NCBI GenBank assembly: GCA_006226755.1
Contig: SBGE01000186.1
Location: 1-39,094, forward strand
Source of the DNA: Deltaproteobacteria bacterium
Lineage (GTDB): Bacteria > Bdellovibrionota > Bacteriovoracia > Bacteriovoracales > Bacteriovoracaceae
Length of the DNA: 39,094 nucleotides
Direction of reading: 5' to 3'
The notes beneath the pieces are model-generated. The model was given only the letters and a program-made list of their open reading frames with translations. It ran no database searches and was not told where the DNA came from. Positions within the stretch are counted from its first letter, which is position 1. Every line of letters starts with the position of its first letter. The position numbers were made by a program, and so were the translations under genes. Shown here in pieces: positions 7,266 through 15,720 of the stretch.

Positions 7266-8303
7266 GTGAATAGCATCTACGCTTTGAACAGATCAGAGTT
7301 GAATCAATTCTTCCAGAGTCATGGGCACTCTGCGCTTTTCACTGATTTTGTCTTTGATGAAATCTACAAGAACTTTGAAAATAAAAACAATGATCTCAAT
7401 CTTTTATCTCAAAAGGCCAAGCAACAAATAGTAGAGAATTTCGACTTCAATCTTCCGAAGATCAAACAAGCTCACGAGTCTTCAGATGGAACAGTGAAAT
7501 TTTTAATTGAATTTGAAGATGGTGCTAGTGTCGAAACTGTTCTCATTCCTTTTTTCAAGAAGTACACAGTTTGTCTTTCAACCCAAGTTGGTTGTGCCAT
7601 GAACTGTCAATTTTGTTATACTGCAACTCAAGGACTTCAAAGAAATCTCAAGGCCAACGAAATCATCGGTCAGTACCTGATTGCGTGGCTTTATTTGAAA
7701 GAAAAAAGATCAAATCATTCCATCAAACCAAACGTAGTCTTTATGGGTCAAGGAGAGCCTCTTCATAATTTTGAAGAACTTAAAAAGGCCCTGCAGATCA
7801 TGACGGATACAAAGGCACTGGAACTGGGACCAAGACAAATCACCCTCTCGACAGTTGGTTTTCTACCAGGACTTGAAAGATGGAAGGAACTTCCTTCCAT
7901 CAATCTTGCGCTCTCCCTACATTCACCTTTTGAAGAGGAAAGAAAAAGCCTTATTCCACTGAATGCTAAATATCCCCTAAAAGAAGTTTTGGCCAAGTTG
8001 GACACATTACCTCTTAAGAAAAGACAGTTCATCACTTTGGAGTACCTACTGCTTAAAGATTTCAATGATTCCGAGGCCCATGCAGAAGAACTTTCAAAAG
8101 TTCTCCCCAAAGAGAAAGTCATATTCAACATAATCCCATTTAATCCATGGCCAGGAAGTCGTTTCAAAAGACCGGATCTCGAAGCAGTAGATCGATTCAA
8201 AGAATATTTGGTTAAAAGAAAAATGCGAACCATGGTTAGAACAACCAAAGGTGACGACATCTTAGCCGCCTGTGGACAACTTAAAAGTAGTGAAAATGAA
8301 TGA
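7266..8303 (+). CDS. rlmN: RlmN: dual-specificity 23S rRNA/tRNA adenine-C2 methyltransferase
   Basis: Radical-SAM methyltransferase that methylates C2 of A2503 in 23S rRNA and A37 in some tRNAs. The cluster motif CAMNCQFCYT (CxxxCxxC) supplies the 4Fe-4S ligands. FMGQGEPLHNF, typical of the family, follows, and the C-terminal TTKGDDILAACGQL carries the conserved Cys needed to resolve the methyl-adduct. The N-terminal NRSELNQFF segment matches the RlmN accessory domain. I place the start at GTG 7266, with AGGAG four bases upstream; the in-frame TTG at 7242 has only a weak site. That gives 345 residues. The next gene starts inside its last codons, so the two are co-translated. Confidence 0.93.
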   Translation: MNSIYALNRSELNQFFQSHGHSALFTDFVFDEIYKNFENKNNDLNLLSQKAKQQIVENFDFNLPKIKQAHESSDGTVKFLIEFEDGASVETVLIPFFKKYTVCLSTQVGCAMNCQFCYTATQGLQRNLKANEIIGQYLIAWLYLKEKRSNHSIKPNVVFMGQGEPLHNFEELKKALQIMTDTKALELGPRQITLSTVGFLPGLERWKELPSINLALSLHSPFEEERKSLIPLNAKYPLKEVLAKLDTLPLKKRQFITLEYLLLKDFNDSEAHAEELSKVLPKEKVIFNIIPFNPWPGSRFKRPDLEAVDRFKEYLVKRKMRTMVRTTKGDDILAACGQLKSSENE

Positions 8304-8982
8304 AGTAAAGATTCTATATAAAGATGAATTTGTTGTAGCGGTTGATAAACCCTCTGGTCTTTTAGTTCATCCTTATTGGAAAGAGACAAATGAGAAAGAC
8401 AGCTTGATGGCCAGAGTTCGCGATCTCATCGGACAAAAGGTTTATCCACTTCACAGACTTGATCGACCTGTTTCTGGAATAGTTCTTTTTGGTTTGTCTG
8501 GAGAAGTCGTTAAAAATCTTCAACTTCACTGGCACTTCGCCAATACGAAAAAAGAATACATCACACTTTGCCGAAATCATATTACGGAACCTGGAGAATG
8601 GAATTTCCCATTAAAGAACGATAAAGATGTTGAACAGAAAGCAAAGACACTCTATTGGCCTTTAGCTCAATTTGAAGACACGACCCTATGTCGAGTTCAA
8701 ATCAAGACAGGAAGAAAGCATCAGATCAGACGCCATTTCGCTCGTAGAATGTTCAATATCATTGGAGATACTCATAAGGGAAATGGACCAATGAATAGGA
8801 AATTCAGAGAGGAATACGATCTCCAAAGAATATTCCTTCATGCATGGAAGCTGGAAATAGAACATCCAGAAACTGAAGAGCTTCTTAAACTGACTTGTCC
8901 CCTTCCTCCAGAGCTCGCAACCGTTCTCGAGAAACTAGGTCTCAGTATGGAGGAGCTCCAGAGAAAGCTTTCAGAATCTTAA
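8296..8982 (+). CDS. TruC-like RluA-family pseudouridine synthase
   Basis: RluA/TruC-type pseudouridine synthase acting on tRNA or rRNA uridines. The catalytic motif HRLDRPVSGI supplies the conserved Asp. AVDKPSGLLVHP is the N-terminal family motif and KTGRKHQIRRHFA with HAWKLEIEHP form the RNA-binding core. No S4 domain precedes it, as in TruC. At 228 residues it is near the family length. ATG 8296 overlaps the end of rlmN by 8 bp with no separate strong ribosome site, so translational coupling is likely; in-frame GTG codons at 8272 and 8290 are alternatives. Its stop is shared with the convergent CBS gene (8979-8982). Confidence 0.88.
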   Translation: MNEVKILYKDEFVVAVDKPSGLLVHPYWKETNEKDSLMARVRDLIGQKVYPLHRLDRPVSGIVLFGLSGEVVKNLQLHWHFANTKKEYITLCRNHITEPGEWNFPLKNDKDVEQKAKTLYWPLAQFEDTTLCRVQIKTGRKHQIRRHFARRMFNIIGDTHKGNGPMNRKFREEYDLQRIFLHAWKLEIEHPETEELLKLTCPLPPELATVLEKLGLSMEELQRKLSES

Positions 8983-9419
8983 AGAAAGATACTTTCTTCT
9001 TTTGAATCCAAGTCCAAAGGAAAAGTTTCACTAAAAATTTCCACCAAAGCATTCAAAGCATCAGTAGTAGTGAAGATGCCATAAAGAGCTCCTTTGTCGT
9101 CAAAAACAAGCACAGAGCCGAGTTTTCTATTCGACATTTCATAAGCAACTCTTCCGAGTGGTGAATGCATTGATACTGCAATCGGGTCCGGAGTCATGAT
9201 TTCTCTGGCAGTAAGATAAGCAGCGCCATCCATATGAGAACAAAATCTCACATCCCTGTCGCTAATGATCCCAACAGCTTTGTCACCATCAACTACGGGA
9301 AGGTGTCTAATTCCTTTGTCTTTCATCATCTTATAAACTTCGATGATTGAAGTGTTCACATCGACTAACTCTAGTTCTTCAGAAGTGAATTCAGATACTG
9401 GCACTTGTACACGTTTCAT
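8979..9419 (-). CDS. CBS-domain pair protein
   Basis: 146 residues containing two CBS motifs and little else. The first is about 20-75 (NTSIIEVYKMMKDKGIRHLP with GIISDRDVRF), the second about 85-140 (AREIMTPDPIAVSMHSPLG with GIFTTTDALNAL). Such pairs form a Bateman module that binds adenine nucleotides or SAM and regulates a partner protein. The partner is not obvious locally. The ribosome site TAGGAGGC lies five to six bases before ATG 9419. It lies downstream of the YiiX-like gene on the same strand, separated by a hairpin. Confidence 0.88.
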   Translation of the reverse strand: MKRVQVPVSEFTSEELELVDVNTSIIEVYKMMKDKGIRHLPVVDGDKAVGIISDRDVRFCSHMDGAAYLTAREIMTPDPIAVSMHSPLGRVAYEMSNRKLGSVLVFDDKGALYGIFTTTDALNALVEIFSETFPLDLDSKEESIFL

Positions 9420-9499
9420 TTTTGCCTCCTATATTAAAATTGTAGAGGTCTTACAAATTTGTGTAGCTGATCTAAATCATAGTTTGAAATGAGAATGAG

Positions 9500-9526
9500 G
9501 TGCACATGAATGGTTTCCATGTGCAC
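9500..9526 (-). repeat. 9-bp inverted repeat between the YiiX-like and CBS genes
   Basis: GTGCACATG (9500-9508), 9-nt loop, CATGTGCAC (9518-9526), beginning 10 bp after the YiiX-like stop. The stem is strong, but no T-run follows on the minus strand, so it could be a Rho-type or processing hairpin, or an operator for the CBS gene. Confidence 0.5.
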
Positions 9527-9536
9527 ATAGTGAGAA

Positions 9537-11153
9537 TTATTGAATTCCGAGTAAGAAGCTAGGACTCTTGTATTCAAAGCTTCTGTAGTCTGTATAACAG
9601 ACCTTTCTCTTTTTACCTTCTCTGAGCATATCGACACACTTTTTAAAAGGCTGTTTGTAAAATGGCTCATCCAAAGTACTTCTCTCTTCGTCTTTGACAA
9701 ACCCAAGATCATTGGCAAGATCATCTTCAGTCTTATAAAGCACAGAACGATCTTTCTGACCCTTGATGTAATACTGGAGATCCATCGGGGTATTGGCATA
9801 AAGAATCAGTGAAGCCACATTGTCAGGAGAAATGGTTACTCTTCCCAAATACTTCTCTGTTGGCCAGGCGACATCTCCAAAGGATTGATAGAGAAGTTCA
9901 GAACAAACCAACTTGTCTGTTGTTTCCACGTCAAAATTAAAATCGTAAGTTTTCCCCAATTGAGCAATTGCAACTTTGTACACTTCTTCAAAGTATTCTC
10001 TGTTCTCAGTCACCCCTTCGAGTCTCATAATGGCAAAATCATCTACGTTCATGAACTTCTCAATATTCTTCATATGAGTTCCAGAACGATCTGTTTCGAT
10101 AATGCTATAACCAATTTCAATCATAGGTTGTAATTTTTTAATCGAAGGGTGATCCCACATTCCCATATCGATCAATTGTTCTTTGGTTCCAAGCCAAATG
10201 GCATTGTGTCCAAAGTTTCCTGGAATAAATTTATCAGTAAGAATGAATGGTGTTTTCTCGGTTATCATATCGAGTGGCTTGAGCTCAGAAAGGATTTCGG
10301 AATTCAGCTGTTGATTCTTGTCGAGATAACCTCTTCTAAATTTGATTGCTCCAGCAGAGTTTCCAAAAAGTCCCGATGCGTGATGAAGAAGAAAACGACC
10401 AGTTTTATACCAACGATCCTTTCCATAATTCTTTTTCAACTCTTTTCTTGTGTCCTTAAGAACTTTGTCTTTGATTTGCATACTAATCGTTCGAGACAGA
10501 ATCAGATGCGCAGGAACGGAGAGATCTCCTCTAAAATCCTCAATCCTCTCAAAAGACTTTAGAAGATTCTTCTCAGTCCCTCTTGAAACAAGAAGCGATG
10601 TAAAATCTTTTAGCTGATTGGCCTTAATTTCATAACTCTTGTCTTCAGAGTTCATCAGGATTCGAAGTTTTTTGTTTGTAAAAAACTTTCTATATGTTCC
10701 TAAAAAGTGCTCTATATTATCGAGTTGAAGACCAATCCAGCTCATTGCAAGTCTATTTTTATGAGCATCATCTGATTTGAGGTATTCCTTTAAAACTTTT
10801 TCTGAAGTAATTCCGGTTTGAGATGCGAGAGTTTGAATTTTGGCCGAAAGAGAGAGATATGTTTTTACAGATCGGTGCATGATTGTCAGTTGAAGTCCTC
10901 TTAAAACCTCATCTCTATCCACTTGCTCCATCAGATCCAATGAGAACTCATCGTTGAACTTATTGAAACGATCGAAAAGGAGTTTGATATCTGCACGAGT
11001 TCTCTCAATTTTGACCAGGTTATCACCCACGTTCATGTCGAGTTCAACCATTCCCTGTTCAATATCTCTAAACAGTACGTATGGGTTTTCACCAGACCAG
11101 GCGCCTGAAACAAATAAGAAAAAGCTTAAGATAAATATCTTCAACACACTCAT
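9537..11153 (-). CDS. Secreted YiiX/YaeF-like permuted papain amidase with long N-terminal helical region
   Basis: 538 residues with a signal peptide (residues 1-20, ending SGAWS). Residues 25-260 look mainly helical and have no recognised family. The C-terminal part (about 295-460) resembles the YiiX/YaeF C92 permuted papain fold: GNFGHNAIWLG with His316, MIEIGYSIIETD, FAIMRLEG, and TTDKLVCSELLYQSF with Cys417. The expected activity is hydrolysis of amide or ester bonds, possibly on lipids or peptidoglycan. It is more than twice the length of plain YiiX proteins, so the helical half is an added module. GGAGAG lies just upstream of ATG 11153. It is divergent from tcdA. Confidence 0.75.
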   Translation of the reverse strand: MSVLKIFILSFFLFVSGAWSGENPYVLFRDIEQGMVELDMNVGDNLVKIERTRADIKLLFDRFNKFNDEFSLDLMEQVDRDEVLRGLQLTIMHRSVKTYLSLSAKIQTLASQTGITSEKVLKEYLKSDDAHKNRLAMSWIGLQLDNIEHFLGTYRKFFTNKKLRILMNSEDKSYEIKANQLKDFTSLLVSRGTEKNLLKSFERIEDFRGDLSVPAHLILSRTISMQIKDKVLKDTRKELKKNYGKDRWYKTGRFLLHHASGLFGNSAGAIKFRRGYLDKNQQLNSEILSELKPLDMITEKTPFILTDKFIPGNFGHNAIWLGTKEQLIDMGMWDHPSIKKLQPMIEIGYSIIETDRSGTHMKNIEKFMNVDDFAIMRLEGVTENREYFEEVYKVAIAQLGKTYDFNFDVETTDKLVCSELLYQSFGDVAWPTEKYLGRVTISPDNVASLILYANTPMDLQYYIKGQKDRSVLYKTEDDLANDLGFVKDEERSTLDEPFYKQPFKKCVDMLREGKKRKVCYTDYRSFEYKSPSFLLGIQ

Positions 11154-11261
11154 GTCTCTCTCCTCTCTAACCTCTCTCTAAGGTTCCTTCCTTTGTGACA
11201 TGTTTACGCCATTCGTTACAGACACGACGCATCATTGAGTCAACATTATTCAGCCACATAG

Positions 11262-11290
11262 AGGACAAATGAAAAAAAATGTTTTATACA
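11262..11290 (+). promoter_or_regulatory. Putative tcdA promoter, leaderless type
   Basis: AGGACA, 17-bp spacer, TATACA ending 7 nt before the GTG start. Transcription would begin about at the start codon. No Shine-Dalgarno sequence is present upstream of the GTG. Confidence 0.45.
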
Positions 11291-11297
11291 ACGCAGC

Positions 11298-12071
11298 GTG
11301 GAAGAAAATATTACATACCGCTTTGGTGGAATCGAAAGATTAATGGGCACAGCTGCTCTAGAAAAGCTTCAATCCTCACATGTTCTAGTGATTGGAATTG
11401 GAGGTGTAGGCTCATGGGCGGCAGAGGCCTTGGTGCGTTCAGGTATCGGTGAAATCACTCTAATGGACGCTGACGATGTTTGTATCACCAATACAAATCG
11501 CCAATTGCATGCGCTCAATTCGACTATCGGTAAACCGAAAGTTGAGGTCATGAAAGATCGACTGATTCAAATCAACCCCAACTTGAAAATAAATATTCTC
11601 AATGATTTTCTGACTGAAAAAAATATCAACGAAACCCTGGATGAAAGATTTGACTATATTTTTGATGCTATTGATAACGTCAAATTGAAATGTCTGATGT
11701 TGATCATATGCCGGAAAAAGAAAATTCCACTCCTCATGGCGGGTGGTGCTGCAGGAAAAATTGATCCGACAAAAATTACTGTCGCCAATTTGGAAAAAAG
11801 TATCAACGACATGCTCTTGATGAGAGTAAAAAAGAAGCTTCGTCGTGATTATGGTTTTCCAAAAGATAAAACTCGTTTTAGAACGAAGTGTATTTTTTCA
11901 TCTGAACTTGCAAAATATCCTGACGGACAAGGTGGTGTCTGTGAGGAAAAGCCAGCTGGAAATCTAAAACTTGACTGTCATACAGGTATGGGGACAGCTA
12001 CTTTTATCACTGGTACTTTTGGATTCGTCGCTTCTTCTCACATTGTTCAAACCCTGGTCGAAAAAGAATGA
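11298..12071 (+). CDS. tcdA: TcdA: tRNA threonylcarbamoyladenosine dehydratase
   Basis: E1-like (ThiF/MoeB superfamily) enzyme that cyclises t6A to ct6A at tRNA position 37. The N-terminal YRFGGIERLMG matches the TcdA family start. The Rossmann ATP-binding motif is IGIGGVGSWAAEALVRSGIG, followed by MDADDVCITNTNRQ and DAIDNVKLK. The 257-residue length is normal. The start codon is GTG 11298; upstream codons in this frame offer no ATG, and the GTG gives the family's usual N-terminus. It overlaps tatD-like 12068 by ATGA, so the pair is co-translated. Confidence 0.9.
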   Translation: MEENITYRFGGIERLMGTAALEKLQSSHVLVIGIGGVGSWAAEALVRSGIGEITLMDADDVCITNTNRQLHALNSTIGKPKVEVMKDRLIQINPNLKINILNDFLTEKNINETLDERFDYIFDAIDNVKLKCLMLIICRKKKIPLLMAGGAAGKIDPTKITVANLEKSINDMLLMRVKKKLRRDYGFPKDKTRFRTKCIFSSELAKYPDGQGGVCEEKPAGNLKLDCHTGMGTATFITGTFGFVASSHIVQTLVEKE

Positions 12072-12709
12072 CTTGGTTTGATGTTCACACTCATACTGCA
12101 GGTCAACCATCATCAATGTTCAATGTTGTTTTGAATAACGATGAAGTTCCTCCTAGGGATGGTTATTTCTCAATAGGTCTTCATCCATGGTTCGATCTCA
12201 ACAAAAAGGATCTTGAAAAACTAGAAACATATCTGAAGGATACTCGTTGCCTGGCAATCGGAGAGACCGGACTTGATCGGGTTAGAAAAGAAAATTTTGA
12301 TCTTCAAATGGAATATTTTAAAGCTCATCTTGATCTGGCCGTTAAATACAACAAACCAATTGTCCTACATTGCGTTCGTGCCTATCAGGACATTCTAGAC
12401 GTTCTCCTCAAATTCAAAATCACTCTTCCAGTAATCTTTCATGATTACAATGGCGGAATTGAAACAACTACTCGTCTGTTAAGAGAAAATAACTATTACT
12501 TCTCTTATGGAGACAAGCTGTTCAAAGAAAATAGTAAGGCGCTGAAGTCCCTTCCACTAATTCCAAATGAAAGACTTCTACTTGAAACTGACGACTCTAA
12601 GCTCTCAATCGGAGAGATAGGCGAAAAAATGGCCCAAGTGAAAAACTCAAGCATTGAAGGAATCTCGGGGACTTGCTTCAATAACTCTCAAGCTATTCTT
12701 AATTTCTAA
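12068..12709 (+). CDS. TatD-family metal-dependent hydrolase
   Basis: TatD-type amidohydrolase-fold nuclease or hydrolase. Metal-site motifs are present in order: DVHTHT near the N-terminus, GETGLDR with the metal-bridging Glu, VLHCVRAY, FHDYNGG, and LLETDD near the C-terminus. At 213 residues it is shorter than the usual 255-265, with shortened loops rather than a missing motif. The start ATG overlaps the tcdA stop (ATGA), showing translational coupling. Family members are 3'-5' exonucleases or D-aminoacyl-type hydrolases; the substrate here is not determined. Confidence 0.85.
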   Translation: MTWFDVHTHTAGQPSSMFNVVLNNDEVPPRDGYFSIGLHPWFDLNKKDLEKLETYLKDTRCLAIGETGLDRVRKENFDLQMEYFKAHLDLAVKYNKPIVLHCVRAYQDILDVLLKFKITLPVIFHDYNGGIETTTRLLRENNYYFSYGDKLFKENSKALKSLPLIPNERLLLETDDSKLSIGEIGEKMAQVKNSSIEGISGTCFNNSQAILNF

Positions 12710-12796
12710 TTTAACTCTTGGCAATACTCGCTTTGCGTCGTGTCTTTTGCCCATAAGGTATTATTGTTTAAGATACTAAAACTACGGGAGAATGAA

Positions 12797-13426
12797 ATGT
12801 ATAAGATTATGATCGTCGAAGATGAAGAACTGATCGCGAACCTTTTGGGTGAATCGGTCATTCAATGTGGTTATGGCGTATCAGGAATTTTTGCTGATGG
12901 AGATAGTGCAATCAAACACACTTTCTCTGATGAAGTGGATGTTTTACTTATGGACATCAATCTTCAAGGAGATCTCGACGGAATTCAAACTGCTGAAAAA
13001 ATCAAAGCGATCTATGATCTCCCATTGATTTACATCACGGGAAGCACTGACAGAAAAATATTGGATCGAGCAAAGGTTACTCAACCAGATGCTTTTTTGA
13101 TCAAGCCTTTCAAAATAGAAGATGTTCAATCAAATATCGAAATGGCGGTTTATCGTCATGAGTTGGATATGGACAGAAAACTTCAAACGATTTACGACAA
13201 AGGTGTCGATTATAATACCTTCCTCAAGTCTCTTGGGAAAATATTTAAAGAATTGAGAAAACAAAGAGGAATGTCACAGTCCGAGTTTGCCAAAGAAATG
13301 CAAATTAATTACCGACACTATCAAGATCTTGAAGGTGGAAAGTCCAACCTTAAACTTGAAACTCTGTTCAATTTGGCAAAATTTCATGAGCTCAGTATTC
13401 CTGAACTCTTTGAACAAACCAATTAA
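12797..13426 (+). CDS. REC-XRE fusion response regulator
   Basis: 209-residue regulator joining an N-terminal receiver to a C-terminal cro/CI-type helix-turn-helix, a rare order of modules. The REC domain has VEDEEL at 7-12, phosphoacceptor Asp53 in LLMDINLQG, Thr81 and Lys103 in LIKPFK. A helical linker (about 112-145) follows, then an XRE domain (about 149-205) with QRGMSQSEFAKEMQINYRHY and DLEGGKSNLKLETL. ATG 12797 is fixed by GGGAG six bases upstream. No histidine kinase is adjacent. Its stop is shared with the convergent small gene (13423-13426). Confidence 0.88.
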   Translation: MYKIMIVEDEELIANLLGESVIQCGYGVSGIFADGDSAIKHTFSDEVDVLLMDINLQGDLDGIQTAEKIKAIYDLPLIYITGSTDRKILDRAKVTQPDAFLIKPFKIEDVQSNIEMAVYRHELDMDRKLQTIYDKGVDYNTFLKSLGKIFKELRKQRGMSQSEFAKEMQINYRHYQDLEGGKSNLKLETLFNLAKFHELSIPELFEQTN

Positions 13427-13677
13427 GCAGCGTCTTTTTTAACTAGTTCGCTTTTTAGCTCAGCGAGTTTTTGATCCAGCTCTTGCATGGCAGGTATCAT
13501 TTCTTCTTTCATCACAGTCGCAATCGCTCGCATGAGAAAAGTCATTCTAAGAAGGGGGTCATCTCCAAGCTCTTCAAGATACTTATCCAATTCCTTTTGA
13601 AACTCTTTCAGATGAGGATGCTCATCCAAATAGTCAGTAAGCTCTTTCTGCGCCCTTCTCAAGGCTTCATCATTCAT
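13423..13677 (-). CDS. Small helical protein of unknown function
   Basis: 84 residues, highly charged, with heptad-like stretches suggesting helical hairpins or coiled coil (KELTDYLDEHPHLKEF, then AMQELDQKLAELKSEL). It has no signal peptide and no recognised domain. It is supported as a gene by its convergent position sharing a stop tetranucleotide with the REC-XRE gene and by codon use like its neighbours. Its ribosome region GAGAG can pair with CTCTC just before the ATG, forming a small start-site hairpin. Function unknown. Confidence 0.6.
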   Translation of the reverse strand: MNDEALRRAQKELTDYLDEHPHLKEFQKELDKYLEELGDDPLLRMTFLMRAIATVMKEEMIPAMQELDQKLAELKSELVKKDAA

Positions 13678-13701
13678 GAGAGTATTCTCTCAGGAATATG
13701 C

Positions 13702-13717
13702 GAATTTACGTAAATTC
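13702..13717. repeat. 16-bp perfect palindrome between divergent genes
   Basis: GAATTTACGTAAATTC, in the intergenic region between the small helical gene (minus) and the class V aminotransferase-fold gene (plus). Size and position suit a dimeric repressor operator; the cognate protein is unknown. Confidence 0.45.
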
Positions 13718-13789
13718 AAGGAATTACAAACCTGCTCAGTTGCCAAGCAGACAGCTTTTCGACCATTATTTAAGGCTTAGGAGCCAAAT

Positions 13790-14953
13790 ATGAAGAATTT
13801 TTTTCAATTGCCAACAGATCAAATCAACATGAATTCTGGAACCCAGAACTCCTATCCAGTGAGTGTTCGCGATTTTATTTTTGAGCATAAAGAGAAATAC
13901 CGAGCAAATCCAACCCTTGGACATTTTGATTTCGTACCCGCTATCTGGAAGGCCCAAAAACAAATGGCTGCTTTTTTCAATTTGGATCCCAATGATTTTT
14001 TCTTCTGTCATAATGTCACGGAAGCTTTGAATCATTTTATCCTAGGGCTTGATAAAAAAATCCTTAAACGAATTGTAACGACTGATCTTGAATACGGAGC
14101 CACAGTAAATATATGTCAATACCGTAGTGAAAATGAAGCTATTCCATTAATAGAAACATCATTTGAAAAATATTTAGAAGATGGATTTATCAATTATGAA
14201 AAGTATTTTGAGGAACTTGAATCCACTCTTCAAAAGGATGACCTCTATGTTGTCAGTCATATCATGACATCAAATGGTGATATTCTCCCACTCAAAAAGA
14301 TAGGAGATATTTGTAAAAGAAAGGGAGCTCGAGTTGCTGTCGATGGAGCACACGCCCCAGGAGCAATAAAATTAGATTTCTCCGAGTTTTCAAATATTGA
14401 TTTCTATGGAGGCAATCTCCATAAATGGATGATGGGTCCTGCTGGTACAGGTTTCGGTTGGATCAATCCTAAATCAAAAGATTACGTAAAATGTCTGACG
14501 GCAGGATGGCCGACTTATGACAATGCTTTTCACCTTGAAGGCCATATCGGAAGCGGCACTTCCAAACAGTTTTACCTGAAAGGAACTTTTGATTTTGCCA
14601 ATTTCATGGGCATTGGGGAGCTTTTAAATTTTTGGGATGAGATTGGTGAAGAAAAAATTTATCAAACTCGATTTCAACTTCGAAAGCTACTATTGGAAAA
14701 GATGAACAATACACTTGGCTGGAAACTTCTAAGTCCACATTGGGAAACATCACCATTAATTACTTTCGAAACGCCAGAAAAAATCTCTCAAATGGGTTGG
14801 GACTTCATGGTTAATCTTTGGAATGAACATGGAATCATTGTGTCCACTCCAAAGCATTTTGGAAAACACGTCCTGAGACTATCTCCCAATATATATAACG
14901 ATGAAAGTGATATCGAAAAAACGGTAGCCGCATTAAAGGCGGCTAATGATTGA
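13790..14953 (+). CDS. PLP-dependent class V aminotransferase-fold enzyme (isopenicillin N epimerase-like)
   Basis: 387-residue fold-type I PLP enzyme. The family pattern is clear: NSGTQNSYP near the N-terminus, CHNVTEALN (about 73-81) binding the cofactor phosphate, VAVDGAHAPGA with Asp185 and His188 against the PLP ring, and FYGGNLHKWMMGPAGTG with the Schiff-base Lys212. This resembles the isopenicillin N epimerase/CefD-like branch rather than IscS, since no cysteine-desulfurase active-site Cys loop is evident. Start ATG 13790 has AGGAG six bases upstream. It is monocistronic, and its 3' end overlaps the convergent gene by 21 bp. The substrate is unknown. Confidence 0.85.
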   Translation: MKNFFQLPTDQINMNSGTQNSYPVSVRDFIFEHKEKYRANPTLGHFDFVPAIWKAQKQMAAFFNLDPNDFFFCHNVTEALNHFILGLDKKILKRIVTTDLEYGATVNICQYRSENEAIPLIETSFEKYLEDGFINYEKYFEELESTLQKDDLYVVSHIMTSNGDILPLKKIGDICKRKGARVAVDGAHAPGAIKLDFSEFSNIDFYGGNLHKWMMGPAGTGFGWINPKSKDYVKCLTAGWPTYDNAFHLEGHIGSGTSKQFYLKGTFDFANFMGIGELLNFWDEIGEEKIYQTRFQLRKLLLEKMNNTLGWKLLSPHWETSPLITFETPEKISQMGWDFMVNLWNEHGIIVSTPKHFGKHVLRLSPNIYNDESDIEKTVAALKAAND

Positions 14954-15610
14954 GCTGGTGAGCTTCCGGACTTCCCTATCATTAGTATTATTTTGAATTT
15001 TCACGAAGGCCATCCGAGCAAGATCAGGATTTATTCTGGCCATATGAGATAGGACTTCTATTTTTCGCAGTATAAAATTCTTATCATCACCGTACATTTT
15101 TAAGGTTCTATCAAGTTGTGTGATTTCAGTTTTGAGACTCTGCCCGATATTTTTTTCTATTACGGCCCTATCTGAATAAGTACGACTCGGATGAAGCTTG
15201 GCCCTTTCCAAGAGGCTCAATCCTGAAAATAAAATAACGCCACTGAAAACAAAATAGATGGCAGGGTTATTTTTCATGAGTTCCATTGAGTGAAAAAACT
15301 TTCTTCTTTGAACTCTCGTTTCCTTAGGAACTAGTAAATATTTATTTCCGTTGATTCTCAGCTCTTGTCCTGGAGTATAGAGCAGTGAATTGATCACGGG
15401 ACGACCATCAACAAGAACATCTGCGAGACATTCATCTGTTGTTTCGATAAGACAAAGTCCATCTTTTCTCTTGAATGTAAGTCTCAAACCCGGTTCAATC
15501 CAAAGACTTTCATTCAGTCTCAGATGCAATTCATCTCTTTCTTCTTGAAGAGACACAATCAAGAGACTGACGTTTGGTGTTTCCGGCGTTTGCTTACTTA
15601 TGCCAATCAA
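14933..15610 (-). CDS. Membrane protein, possible FHA-like N-terminus and one TM segment
   Basis: 225 residues of unknown function. Residues about 14-95 are strand-rich (LHLRLNESLWIEPGLRLTFK, VDGRPVINSLLYTPG, LRINGNKYLLVP), as in forkhead-associated or related beta-sandwich domains, but the phosphothreonine-binding Ser/His motif is not obvious. One hydrophobic segment (about 115-133) is followed by a helical tail. The start is TTG 15610, supported by GGAGG five bases upstream. Its end overlaps the PLP-enzyme gene by 21 bp. Confidence in the gene is good; the domain call is tentative. Confidence 0.55.
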   Translation of the reverse strand: MIGISKQTPETPNVSLLIVSLQEERDELHLRLNESLWIEPGLRLTFKRKDGLCLIETTDECLADVLVDGRPVINSLLYTPGQELRINGNKYLLVPKETRVQRRKFFHSMELMKNNPAIYFVFSGVILFSGLSLLERAKLHPSRTYSDRAVIEKNIGQSLKTEITQLDRTLKMYGDDKNFILRKIEVLSHMARINPDLARMAFVKIQNNTNDREVRKLTSSIISRL

Positions 15611-15661
15611 GCTCTCCTCCTTGAGATTTTGTTAACTCCGCAAGCATAATAATCCATTTAG

Positions 15662-15692
15662 CTCTTCATATTTGTCTGGAATTGATGAAGAG
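15662..15692. repeat. Inverted repeat in the divergent region before the MFS gene
   Basis: CTCTTCAT (15662-15669) and ATGAAGAG (15685-15692) separated by 15 nt. A possible operator; no T-run follows. Confidence 0.3.
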
Positions 15693-15720
15693 TCTGGACC
15701 TCGCAATTTTACCTTTGCTT

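Noticed and set aside
7763..8389. 208-codon open frame opposite rlmN and the pseudouridine synthase gene
   Set aside because: Spans two well-supported plus-strand genes, has no domain and is Leu/Ser-rich as antisense frames are here.
9434..9799. Open frame of 121 codons on the minus strand overlapping the end of the YiiX-like gene
   Set aside because: Shadow frame with no ribosome site, no domain, and unusual composition; the overlapping frame carries the clear YiiX-like protein.
11279..11297. ATG at 11279 as an alternative tcdA start or sign of a frameshift
   Set aside because: It is in another frame and yields no TcdA-like sequence; GTG 11298 gives the expected family N-terminus.
13790..14953. 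Calling the PLP enzyme a cysteine desulfurase (IscS/SufS)
   Set aside because: No iron-sulfur cluster genes nearby and no recognisable active-site Cys loop; the sequence is nearer the isopenicillin N epimerase-like branch.
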